Below are positions 45,312 through 52,909 of a stretch of DNA of 64,000 nucleotides, in pieces. Numbering within the stretch: position 1 is the stretch's first letter; each line of letters opens with the position of its first letter. This DNA is from Cytobacillus citreus (GTDB lineage: Bacteria; Bacillota; Bacilli; Bacillales; Cytobacillaceae), in the NCBI RefSeq assembly GCF_018343665.1, contig NZ_JAGYPM010000002.1:310001-374000 (forward strand), written 5' to 3'. The notes below the pieces were generated by a model, which worked only from the letters and a program-made list of their open reading frames with translations, was not told the origin of the DNA and made no database searches. A program made the translations under genes and the position numbers.

Positions 45312-45581
45312 TTAATGTTGAACAGGATACCCGTTTAATTCAATGCCATGTTGAACAGGATATCCGTTTAGTTCAATGCCATGTTGAACAGGGTATCCGT
45401 TTAATTCAACGCCATGTTGAACAGGATATCCGTTTAATTCAACGCCATGTTGAACAGGGTATCCGTTTAATTCAATACCATGTTGAACAGGGTATCCAGC
45501 TAATTCCGTTGAGTTGGAGCCAAATGTGCTCACACCAAGAATAGTTAGTGCTAGAGCTGTACCCGCAAGTAACTTTTTCAT
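45312..45581 (-). CDS. Secreted pro-peptide with six 11-residue repeats (candidate signalling peptide precursor)
   Basis: An 89-residue protein: signal peptide MKKLLAGTALALTILGVSTF, a short link, then six tandem copies of ELNGYPVQHG(I/V). The first copy reads ELAGYPVQHG and the last ends at GYPVQH with the stop. Base differences between copies are mostly synonymous (GGG/GGA, TAT/TAC, TTA/CTA), suggesting selection on the peptide. It lies 48 bp downstream of a PlcR-like regulator on the same strand, in the position that papR holds after plcR. The inferred role is release of up to six identical peptides that are re-imported and bind the regulator. Start ATG 45581 has only a weak ribosome site (TTGGTG). 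Its own promoter lies in the gap. Confidence 0.8.
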   Translation of the reverse strand: MKKLLAGTALALTILGVSTFGSNSTELAGYPVQHGIELNGYPVQHGVELNGYPVQHGVELNGYPVQHGIELNGYPVQHGIELNGYPVQH

Positions 45582-45604
45582 TTTTTCACCAACTTTCTCA
45601 AAAT

Positions 45605-45633
45605 TTTATAATTTCTGTAATTTATTGTATCAA
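45605..45633 (-). promoter_or_regulatory. Promoter of the pro-peptide gene
   Basis: On the reverse strand TTGATA (45633-45628), a 17-bp spacer and TATAAA (45610-45605). The -35 box overlaps the stop codon of the regulator gene, and the expected leader is under 25 nt. Confidence 0.65.
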
Positions 45634-46514
45634 GAATTTAGTAGTTTATCAATCTCTTCTTCAATAATATTAAAAATTTTTGTTTTTCTTTCTAACTTTA
45701 AGAGGTGGAGGCACTCCTCTAAGTATTCCTTTCCTTTTTCAATCTCCCCCATTTTGACGTAGTTTTCACCAATTTGATAATGAAATTCATTTAAAAGATA
45801 TAGCAATTCCTCATTAATACAAAGATTAAGCCCTTTATGACAATAAGTAAGTGATTCTTCATATTCCCCTATATCTGTTAATGCTTGTGATAACCCAAAT
45901 AATATTCTTAACTTCCCTTTCATATTTAAGATAGAGGGTAGATTCTCGATGTTACTTAAAGCTTCCATAAAAATGGTAATAGCACTTCGATAATTCTGCG
46001 TTTCATAAAAGATGAGACCAATACTTGTTAATATTTCTATTTCTCTTTCTGAAAGGGAAACTCTTCTTGGATTTGTTAATGCGATCGCTTTACTAAGGAT
46101 ATCAAATGCTTTGTCTGAATTTTTGTCAAGGTGATGGCAACAAATGCCTTCATGCCACATCAGATACTGTTTTAATGGTTTTTGATTAAAGAGAGGATTA
46201 CGCTGCTCCTGTTGAACAATCGTGTTTATTGCCTCATAATTGCGTTCTCTTTTGTATTTTTCAATGATTTGAATAACTGCATTTGGATAGCTAACAGTTG
46301 ATTTTGATGCAATATCAAGGAAGTGTGTTAATTCTACTTCGAGCTTGATGGCAATTTTGAAAAGAACATCGAGGGTAGGGTATGATCTCTCTTTCTCAAA
46401 GGATATTAATTCTTCCTCTGTACATATCCCTTCTGCTAATTCTTTTACAGTCAAATTTTTAAACTGGCGAAAGGATTGAAGCATTTCACCGAATAAATAT
46501 CCATCTAGTTTCAT
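45630..46514 (-). CDS. PlcR-like XRE-TPR quorum-sensing regulator
   Basis: A 294-residue regulator of the RRNPP type. The N-terminal XRE helix-turn-helix spans about residues 10-65 (LTVKELAEGICTEEELISFE, then SYPTLDVLFKIAIKLEVELT). It is followed by TPR-like helical pairs (for example YRSAITIFMEALSNIE, YEESLTYCHKGLNLC, GEYLEECLHLL-type repeats) over residues 70-290, which in PlcR and NprR bind the re-imported peptide. Length and domain order match PlcR (285 residues). Start ATG 46514 after AAAAGAGGGATTTT. The secreted repeat peptide encoded immediately downstream is the likely ligand. The target genes are unknown. Confidence 0.85.
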   Translation of the reverse strand: MKLDGYLFGEMLQSFRQFKNLTVKELAEGICTEEELISFEKERSYPTLDVLFKIAIKLEVELTHFLDIASKSTVSYPNAVIQIIEKYKRERNYEAINTIVQQEQRNPLFNQKPLKQYLMWHEGICCHHLDKNSDKAFDILSKAIALTNPRRVSLSEREIEILTSIGLIFYETQNYRSAITIFMEALSNIENLPSILNMKGKLRILFGLSQALTDIGEYEESLTYCHKGLNLCINEELLYLLNEFHYQIGENYVKMGEIEKGKEYLEECLHLLKLERKTKIFNIIEEEIDKLLNS

Positions 46515-46541
46515 AAAATCCCTCTTTTCAACTATCTCTAC

Positions 46542-46556
46542 TATGATATTAACATA
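46542..46556. promoter_or_regulatory. Palindrome upstream of the regulator gene
   Basis: On the reverse strand TATGTTAATATCATA, a 15-bp near-palindrome of the form TATG-N7-CATA, 28 bp before the start codon and overlapping a possible -10 box (TAATAT). It resembles, one base shorter, the TATGN8CATA operator of PlcR. It may be the autoregulatory site. Confidence 0.45.
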
Positions 46557-46952
46557 TATTATTTATTTTGTTATGAATAGCCATGGTAAAATTTTCTGAA
46601 TTTTGTTTCGATTATTACTAATCCATTAATAAACGTTCTAATTAGTAGAAAAGAAGTCTAAATAAGGTTTTTTAGTCTGAAAAAATGGATTTAATAGCTA
46701 GATAGCATGGTTAGCTCAGCCAAAATCCATAGGGATCGGCCCAAAAAATGAATTTATAAGCCAAATGACTACGCTAATCCTCCAATCAATAAACCCTTCA
46801 GTCCTTTGATCGACCTCCTTTTATTCGTACTAAATTATTTCGAGTAATATTCTGACTTTCCTCTACAAGATCGTAATTTTTTTAAAATAATAACCAATTA
46901 AAAAGATTTCCTCTCATGCAGCAAGTGGATTAGCATTGGAAAAGCTCGTTTT

Positions 46953-47012
46953 GAATTTCTCCATACCGCTGTCCTTCCCTGACTAGGGAATGGACAGCGG
47001 TATGGAGAATTC
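46953..47012. other. Near-perfect 60-nt inverted repeat
   Basis: CTCCATACCGCTGTCC pairs perfectly with GGACAGCGGTATGGAG, extended outward by GAATT/AATTC and inward by TTCCCT/AGGGAA around a GACT loop, with two single-base bulges. There is no T-run. The rest of 46557-47400 has no recognised gene. Confidence 0.7.
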
Positions 47013-47214
47013 TGTCAGTGTTTGAAAAGTACTCCGCTTGAGAAGGATTTTACATGAGAGCTTCAGTAAGGACCGATTGAATAAAATTTGCATGAAAATC
47101 GTCAATTTCTTTTTTTTATTCTTTTTTACTAAAGAAATCTAAACTGTTTTTTTGGGGGCTTTAATTTATCCTGGTGTTTAACTTGTCATTCGAATTCCCT
47201 AAAAAATTCATGTC

Positions 47215-47246
47215 CTTTTCGAAATTTACCATAAATTTCGAAAAAA
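47215..47246. terminator. Bidirectional terminator-like hairpin
   Basis: TTTTCGAAATTTA and TAAATTTCGAAAA pair around CC(A); no gene ends near it. It may close an unannotated transcript from the 46.5-47.2 kb gap. Confidence 0.5.
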
Positions 47247-47400
47247 ATTTAAATATGTAATTTAGCCGAACGGGGTCAGATACCCCATTTCAAGCAAAAA
47301 GCCTCGCAGAAATCAAACCCTCAAAGCCATATGTTTTTATGTAACTGTGAAACAAAATAACGCAGGAAATAAAACGCTCCCTCAATCTGCATAGTTATAG

Positions 47401-47434
47401 AAAAAAGAGGAGCAGACGAAGCTGTTCCTCTTTT
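47401..47434 (-). terminator. Terminator of the LysM-3D gene
   Basis: On the reverse strand AAGAGGA-ACAGC and a complementary CTG-CTCCTCTT arm around TTCG are followed by TTTT, 45 bp after the stop. Confidence 0.8.
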
Positions 47435-47478
47435 GATTGGTTAATTTTTTGTATTCAAAGTTCCTAAATCCAAAGAAA

Positions 47479-48033
47479 TTAATTATATACTTTAATCTTT
47501 ATCGTTTTATTGCCCCAATTGATGGCATTCTGTTTAGAAGGGATAAACACATCAATTTTGTTTCCTTTGATAGAAGATCCTTTATCAGCAGCAATGGCTT
47601 CACCGTAGCCAGGTACATAAACCTTTGATCCTAGTGGAATCACATTTGGATCAACGGAGATCACTTTAGCATTTGGATTCTTTTTTAAGTTGATTCCCGT
47701 ATAAGTGATGCCGCTGCAGTTTTTACAGTTCGCGGTATATGCTGTTGCTTTGACGGTAATTTCTTTGAAGCTTGCAGATTTTACAGGAGGAGCAGGCTTG
47801 TTTGCTTCCGTAGCAGTTTTCGTCAATTTTAAAACTTGATTTGGTTTGATTGTATCGGATTTAAGGTTATTCCATGATTTTATTTGTTGAACGGAGACAT
47901 TGTTCTTTTTAGCAATTCCCCAAAGTGTATCTCCATTTTTTACTTTATATGTATTTTCAGCTGCAAAAGTAGCAGTTGATAGTCCAAATGTTAGAAAAAT
48001 AGCAGTAGTAAAACCGATTAGTAGTTTCTTCAA
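47479..48033 (-). CDS. LysM and 3D domain cell-wall protein (YocH-like)
   Basis: A secreted 184-residue protein. Signal peptide [19 protein letters not shown] to about residue 25, one LysM domain ([20 protein letters not shown]), a short Pro-rich linker, and a C-terminal 3D domain with TAYTANC and the Asp motif [11 protein letters not shown] ... [14 protein letters not shown]. This architecture matches YocH-type peptidoglycan hydrolases and lytic transglycosylase-like proteins. The TTG start at 48033 has AAAGGGAG upstream. It is a single-gene unit. Confidence 0.88.
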   Translation of the reverse strand: MKKLLIGFTTAIFLTFGLSTATFAAENTYKVKNGDTLWGIAKKNNVSVQQIKSWNNLKSDTIKPNQVLKLTKTATEANKPAPPVKSASFKEITVKATAYTANCKNCSGITYTGINLKKNPNAKVISVDPNVIPLGSKVYVPGYGEAIAADKGSSIKGNKIDVFIPSKQNAINWGNKTIKIKVYN

Positions 48034-48307
48034 AACTGTTAACTCCCTTTCATTTCTTTTAAGAGCATGTTAACAGGAGAAGATGACAGCCATGTTTCAG
48101 AATAAAACTATTTTTATTACAAAATATGATGGGTGTTGTAATAATTAATTAATAGAACCAAAATTTTCTAGTATGGGAAAATAGCTAGAATTTAAGGTTT
48201 TACAATTGATACTGCGGGTTTTAGAAAAAATTGAGCAATCATGCAGAAATTTATCTGCATGGTTGCAAGGGAAAGCTTATTAGAAATGTTATTGTTGCCT
48301 CTTTTAT

Positions 48308-48463
48308 ATGGAAATATTGATACTCAAGCTGCCGAATTCGTGGAAAGAGAAAGGAATCCAAGAGGGAAGGATCTCAGAGAAAAGAAAAATTGCTTTAGAA
48401 TTGTTAAGAGAAGGGATATCTACTAAGATAATAGCTCGGGTAACAAATCTTTCAGAGGAATAA
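48308..48463 (+). pseudogene. C-terminal remnant of an Rpn/PD-(D/E)XK transposase-like gene
   Basis: The frame from 48308 reads MEILILKLPNSWKEKGIQEG, RISEKRKIALELLREGIST and KIIARVTNLSEE then TAA. The LPNSW...KGIQEG...LLREG...NLS(E)EEI pattern is the typical tail of Rpn family recombination-promoting nucleases. The catalytic N-terminal domain is missing. Other parts of 48034-48672 are AT-rich with nothing recognised. Confidence 0.55.
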
Positions 48464-48672
48464 ATTGGAAAATTAAATAAAAAACAATAGAATTAAACTT
48501 TTTGGACAGGATTTTTACACTACTAAGTTTCCATTCTGTATCGATTAACTTCCTTCTTTGAAACAGTCCATTGAAATTAAAGCGAAAAAGAGATAATGTA
48601 AGTTAAGTAATTATCGAAATTATAAAAAAACATAATGGAATTTTTTAAATAGAAGGATGGTGGAGAAATCAA

Positions 48673-49947
48673 ATGCAAAAGGACAAAATACTATCTATCT
48701 TGGAAAAAGAGTTAGTAGTGGCGCTTGGCTGTACAGAGCCAGTAGCGATTGCGCTGGCAGCGGCGAAAGCGAAGAGCTATGTGAACGGAGTCATACAAGA
48801 AATTCAAGTAAAGGCAAGCGGGAATATTATTAAAAACGCGAAATCAGTCGGTATTCCTGGGATGACTGGTAAAGGCTTAGATTTCTCTGCTGCACTTGGA
48901 GCAGTTGCGGGCAACTCGGAGAAAAAACTAGAAGTGCTGGATGGTCTTACAAAGGAAGATGAGCTGTTAGCCTTTAAGCTGATTGAAGAGGGGAAGGTTA
49001 AAGCAAGTCAAGCGGATACACCGAAAAGGCTTTATATTGAAGTTATTGTTCAAACAGACAAACAGAATGCGAAGGTTGTTATTTCTGATAATCATAGTAA
49101 TATCACATTAATTGAAGTAGATGGCAAACCTATTTTCCTCGGTGGATGCGAGAATATTGGCATTCAATCGGCTGAGGAAGATTTGGAGTATCTCACCATC
49201 GATGAAATTTATGAATGGGTTCTACAGACAGATGTGAAGAGTTTAGGCCTTGTTAAAAGAAGTATCGAGTTAAACCGAGTTATTGGTATGGAAGGGCTCG
49301 CAGGCGATTACGGCTTAAATGTCGGAAAAACGATAAAGGACAATGTGAAAAAGGGAATCTTATCAGATGATTTAGCAACTGCTGCCATGTCACTAGCCGC
49401 TGCTGGTTCAGATGCAAGAATGGCAGGCTCGACGCTGCCGGTTATGGCCAATACAGGAAGCGGCAATCAAGGAATAGCAGTTACCCTTCCTGTCGTTGCT
49501 GCGGCAGAGAAGCTCCAGGTGTCTGAAGAAAAAATGCTTCGCGCCGTTGCACTCAGCCACTTAGTTACAATTCATATTAAATCGAAATTCGGCCGTCTGT
49601 CAGCCTTATGCGGTGTCACGGCTGCGGGAATGGGAGCAAGTTCGGCTATTGTTTATTTGCTGGATGGATCCCTTCAACAGGTAAAGGCGGCAGTTCAAAA
49701 TACAATTGGCAATGTATCCGGAATGATCTGCGATGGTGCGAAGGCAGGCTGTGCCATGAAGGTTTCTACCTGTTCAAACGTCGCAGTCCAATCGGCATTA
49801 CTGGCGTTGAACCATAAAGAAATTCAATCCACAGATGGATTTATTCACGATGATGTTGAGAAAAGCATCGAAGCCTTCTGCCAGCTAGGAAACGAAGGAA
49901 CACGGCAAACCGATGAATTAATCTTGAAATTAATGATGGAAAAATAG
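48673..49947 (+). CDS. L-cysteine desulfidase / L-serine dehydratase alpha-like protein
   Basis: A 424-residue cytoplasmic protein of the serine dehydratase alpha-like / L-cysteine desulfidase family (UPF0597; related to E. coli YhaM/CdsB). Characterised members degrade L-cysteine to pyruvate, sulfide and ammonia with an Fe-S cluster. Candidate cluster cysteines are in LGCTEPVAIALA (near residue 20), LGGCENIGIQSA, and MICDGAKAGCAMKVSTCSN. ATG after GGATGGTGGAGAAATCAA. It is a single gene. Sulfide-releasing activity would fit the nearby methionine-linked gene but is inference. Confidence 0.85.
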   Translation: MQKDKILSILEKELVVALGCTEPVAIALAAAKAKSYVNGVIQEIQVKASGNIIKNAKSVGIPGMTGKGLDFSAALGAVAGNSEKKLEVLDGLTKEDELLAFKLIEEGKVKASQADTPKRLYIEVIVQTDKQNAKVVISDNHSNITLIEVDGKPIFLGGCENIGIQSAEEDLEYLTIDEIYEWVLQTDVKSLGLVKRSIELNRVIGMEGLAGDYGLNVGKTIKDNVKKGILSDDLATAAMSLAAAGSDARMAGSTLPVMANTGSGNQGIAVTLPVVAAAEKLQVSEEKMLRAVALSHLVTIHIKSKFGRLSALCGVTAAGMGASSAIVYLLDGSLQQVKAAVQNTIGNVSGMICDGAKAGCAMKVSTCSNVAVQSALLALNHKEIQSTDGFIHDDVEKSIEAFCQLGNEGTRQTDELILKLMMEK

Positions 49948-49975
49948 TTTCTTAAGTGAATATAGAGTAGTGGAA

Positions 49976-50002
49976 AAGGCCATCACGATGAGTGTTGGCC
50001 TT
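49976..50002 (+). terminator. Hairpin after the desulfidase gene
   Basis: AAGGCCA and TGGCCTT pair around a 13-nt loop, with only a short T-rich tail. Confidence 0.5.
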
Positions 50003-50120
50003 CTATTGCTGTGTTACAAGAATAAGGAGAACCCCCGTATACCTGTCCTTATAGCCCTGTTATAAGAAAAGGCTGTTTTCGTAAAGTTTGTTGTTTTAAT
50101 GCAATTTTTATCGCAGATTA

Positions 50121-50252
50121 ACGGGCTGTAAAACCCCCACTTCAAGAAGTTGAGTTAAGAATAAATTTCTAAGTGGGGGATCAACAGCCCGTAAAAGCCC
50201 GATTGGTTCAACTAACAATCAGTGGGGGATGAAGGAAAACCTCCACTGATTG
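50121..50252. mobile_element. Possible IS200/IS605-type end remnant (paired hairpins)
   Basis: Hairpin 1 (50121-50192) pairs ACGGGCTGT with ACAGCCCGT and CCCCCACTT with AAGTGGGGG. Hairpin 2 (50216-50252) pairs CAATCAGTGG with CCACTGATTG, followed by AAGTTTCAC. Imperfect palindromes of CCCCACTT type ending in AAGTTTCAC resemble IS605-family ends. No tnpA or tnpB is present. Confidence 0.4.
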
Positions 50253-50279
50253 AAGTTTCACTTTATTTAACTATCTGAG

Positions 50280-50465
50280 TTGATTGGAGCGGAGGGCACT
50301 TGACTCCTCGAAAATGCATTCGCATTTCCTTCGTGCGGTGTTAATTTCAAGGAAGCTTATTCAATGTCCTGCGGGAATGGAGGGAAGCGTGAGACCCCAC
50401 AGGCGCAAGCGCCGAGGAGGCTCACGTCTCTCCCCGCGGAAAGCAACGGGCAAAATTTGAAGGCA
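50280..50465. repeat. Bacillaceae dispersed intergenic repeat
   Basis: The run TTGATTGGAGCGGAGGGCAC ... AATGGAGGGAAGCGTGAGACC ... CAGGCGCAAGCGCCGAGGAGG ... CCCCGCGGAAAGCAACGGG is the well-known short repeat found many times per chromosome in Bacillus-related genomes. It is GC-rich relative to its surroundings and folds on GGCGCAAGCGCC. Confidence 0.75.
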
Positions 50466-50516
50466 AAAGCAACAATATATGCGAAAAGAGCCTAAGAAAA
50501 AAACATTCAAAAAAAC

Positions 50517-51722
50517 CTAACTAACAACCAATCCCTTATACGCCACGTCCCCAAGAATTTGATAGACATGAACATTCGGCAAATGAATCGCGTATACCGT
50601 CTCTTCAGGAGCTTTAACTAATAAAACATTTGGATGAATTCTTTCGATTACTTGAATAGGTGTGGGTAATATGGAGGCATTTACATCCCCGCCGATTGCC
50701 CAAAAGGATACAGCAGATGTCTCATCTCCATCTGGCTTCTGTTCGGTAATGATAGGAGATACGCTTTTTCGATTAATATGAACTAAGTCCTCTAGAATCG
50801 CACTTGCGGTTGGAAACATTCCTGCACCTGGTCCTTGCAAGCTGATGTTTCCAACAATATCCCCATCAATGGATACGGCATTTTGAACTCCTTCCACATG
50901 GTAAAACGGATGCTGTTCATTCACAAGCACAGGCTTTACGGCGCATTGAACGCCATCAGCAGTTCGTTCAATTGAAGCTACATGCTTAAATCGGAATCCT
51001 AATGATGAAAAGATTTCAATCTGTTCGGGTGTAATTCCTCGAATCCCTTCTCTAATCGACTCACCCCAGTTCGGCGCTTCCCCAAATGTAAGCTCACTTA
51101 AGATCACCGCTTTGTAAAAGGCGTCATATCCCTCGACATCATTGGTTGGATCGGCTTCAGCGTAGCCTTTTTCCTGAGCGAGCTTTAAGGCTGATGCAAA
51201 TGGTACGTTTTCTTCCCTCATCTTTGTCAAAATAAAATTTGAAGTTCCGTTAAGAATACCTTGTATTTTTTTGATATTGTTGACATTAAGTAATTGCTTT
51301 AGCGTTTGGATGACGGGAATCCCGCCGGCGACAGTTGCTTCAAAGCTGAGTGTAACGCCATGCTCGTGAGCTAACCGTTTTAATTGACTTCCATAATGGG
51401 CAAACATTTCTTTATTCGCCGTGATCACATGACAGCCCCGCTTAATGGCTCTCTGTAAATAGGAAAAGCACGGCTCTTTTCCAACAATAGCATCAATCAC
51501 GATATCAAGCTTTTCCAATGAAATAATCTTGTCAAAATCATCTGTTAAAATGACATCATCGTCTGGCGAGTGGTGCTTATCTAAATTTTTTACGAGAATC
51601 GCAGAAATTTTCACTTCTTTTCCAAAAATAGCTTGAAGCTTTTTCTGATGGGATTGAACGGTCTGATAGACACCCTTCCCAACAGTACCGTATCCTAATA
51701 AGGCAATATGAATAGCTGACAT
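50517..51722 (-). CDS. hom: Homoserine dehydrogenase, SAM-riboswitch controlled
   Basis: Reduces aspartate semialdehyde to homoserine, the branch point to methionine and threonine. It has 401 residues: NAD(P)-binding domain with IALLGYGTVGKGVYQTVQSH, then the catalytic domain with FEATVAGGIPVIQTLKQLLN, GILNGTSNFILTKM and AEADPTNDVEGYDAFYK. The C-terminal 70 residues do not show the usual ACT feedback motif, and the protein is shorter than B. subtilis Hom (433 residues). ATG after CAGGAGGAATGAATC. A complete S-box leader precedes it, so expression should fall when S-adenosylmethionine is abundant. This suggests a methionine-dedicated isoenzyme. Confidence 0.92.
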   Translation of the reverse strand: MSAIHIALLGYGTVGKGVYQTVQSHQKKLQAIFGKEVKISAILVKNLDKHHSPDDDVILTDDFDKIISLEKLDIVIDAIVGKEPCFSYLQRAIKRGCHVITANKEMFAHYGSQLKRLAHEHGVTLSFEATVAGGIPVIQTLKQLLNVNNIKKIQGILNGTSNFILTKMREENVPFASALKLAQEKGYAEADPTNDVEGYDAFYKAVILSELTFGEAPNWGESIREGIRGITPEQIEIFSSLGFRFKHVASIERTADGVQCAVKPVLVNEQHPFYHVEGVQNAVSIDGDIVGNISLQGPGAGMFPTASAILEDLVHINRKSVSPIITEQKPDGDETSAVSFWAIGGDVNASILPTPIQVIERIHPNVLLVKAPEETVYAIHLPNVHVYQILGDVAYKGLVVS

Positions 51723-51769
51723 GATTCATTCCTCCTGTTTTTGTTTGTAAAATGAAAATGGAAAAACAA

Positions 51770-51945
51770 AAAACCCCCTCTGCATAGAAAGACAGAAGGG
51801 GAGCATGAATAACATAAACTGTATCCGTTCCACCTTCTCATCTTCGGAATTGTGATTATTCCTCTGAAATTGGCACCGGGCATATAGATGCTGGTTGCCG
51901 AGGCTTCGCAGGGTCAGTCCCTCCACCTCTCTTAATAAGAAGATT
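51770..51945 (-). promoter_or_regulatory. SAM-I (S-box) riboswitch with terminator
   Basis: On the reverse strand the leader has the S-box core: CTTATTAAGAGAGGTGGAGG, GACTGACCCTGCGAAGCC, CGGCAACCAGC, GGTGCCAATTTC and a closing GATGAGAAGG. It is followed by an intrinsic terminator (CCCCTTCTG with CAGAGGGGG, then TTTTTTG) at about 51772-51804, just before the hom ribosome site. Binding of S-adenosylmethionine is expected to favour termination. Confidence 0.95.
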
Positions 51946-52008
51946 TTTAATTATGAAATTATTTATAATCATATCTATTTCGTAGGGTCTCGTCAATAAA
52001 AAAATTGA

Positions 52009-52572
52009 CTAATCATCATCCCTCTTCATTTTGTCAAAATTATAACCGCCATTTTCTTCTATAATGAAGACCGGCTCTTTTTTTTCGTCGAGAATCATGG
52101 TCATGGTGAGTCTGCCTCTATCGTGGGTGATTCTTCTGTATTGATGGGCAATCTGCAGCTTATTGTTAAAAGTGGACAATTTTAAGTTGACTCGAATGAT
52201 AACCCCATTGCTTAATTTTACATCTGTCTTACTGCCATAGGGGAAGGTTTGTACAATATGATCGGGGTTGAACCATATGTTGTCGTGCTTATCAGGAGAG
52301 TTGATTGGGAACATACAAATGCCTAACGCCTGATTCAGAACAATCGGACACATACTGTTTTTTCGAAGAATCGATTTTGCACCTGTCTTAGCACCTTTGT
52401 AATTGAAGCCATAGAATTTTAATGTTTCATCAAGCAATTTGATTGGCGAACAATCTACTAGAAATGTCTTTCTTCCCTCTAATACCCTCGAACACAGCTT
52501 CCCGTACTCATTGTGCTCACCCTTAATCAATGATGTTTCCTGATTGATAAGATAATACTTTAAAAAATACAT
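52009..52572 (-). CDS. comK: Competence transcription factor ComK
   Basis: A 187-residue protein of the ComK family, the master activator of DNA-uptake genes in Bacillus, binding AAAAN5TTTT boxes. Family segments are GKLCSRVLEGRKTFLVDCSP, LKFYGFNYKGAKTGAKSIL and the SPDKHDNIWFNPDHIVQTF block; the C-terminus is shorter than in B. subtilis ComK. I use ATG 52572 (MYFLKYYLINQ) with GGAG 8 bp upstream; an in-frame ATG at 52587 has no ribosome site. Some Bacillus carry two ComK paralogues, and which one this is cannot be told. It is divergent from a small sigma factor. Confidence 0.88.
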   Translation of the reverse strand: MYFLKYYLINQETSLIKGEHNEYGKLCSRVLEGRKTFLVDCSPIKLLDETLKFYGFNYKGAKTGAKSILRKNSMCPIVLNQALGICMFPINSPDKHDNIWFNPDHIVQTFPYGSKTDVKLSNGVIIRVNLKLSTFNNKLQIAHQYRRITHDRGRLTMTMILDEKKEPVFIIEENGGYNFDKMKRDDD

Positions 52573-52712
52573 TTCCCCACACTCCATTTTTTAGAATTTG
52601 ATATGAAGTAGGACAAAAGATGCGGTTAATTTGATCTAAATCCATCATACCAGAAATATTCGAAGAAATATATTACAATTTTGTGAACAATTGGAATATT
52701 TAATATTTGATT

Positions 52713-52725
52713 AAAATTGCATTTT
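52713..52725. promoter_or_regulatory. Candidate ComK AT-box between comK and the sigma factor
   Basis: AAAATTGCATTTT is an exact AAAAN5TTTT match; AAATATCTCTTTT (one mismatch) follows 6 bp later, not at a standard spacing. The intergenic region is 337 bp, and otherwise shows only AT-rich sequence. Confidence 0.4.
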
Positions 52726-52909
52726 TTTCGCAAATATCTCTTTTTATTGATCTGTACAGAAAGATTTGAGGCAAATTTTGCGAAAATCGACCATGATGAA
52801 GGTGAATATTCACGTATTCCATTGTTAGCCTGGCTTCCTCCGACTCGGTTATGTTTAAGGCACCCGGGAATACAATAGCAAGCGCGCTCTTTGAAAGGAT
52901 TTTTTTAAC

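Noticed and set aside
45233-45544. Forward frame with repeated HVEQDIRLIQ motif
   Set aside because: Opposite strand of the pro-peptide repeats; the reverse frame has a signal peptide, promoter and regulator neighbour, this one has none.
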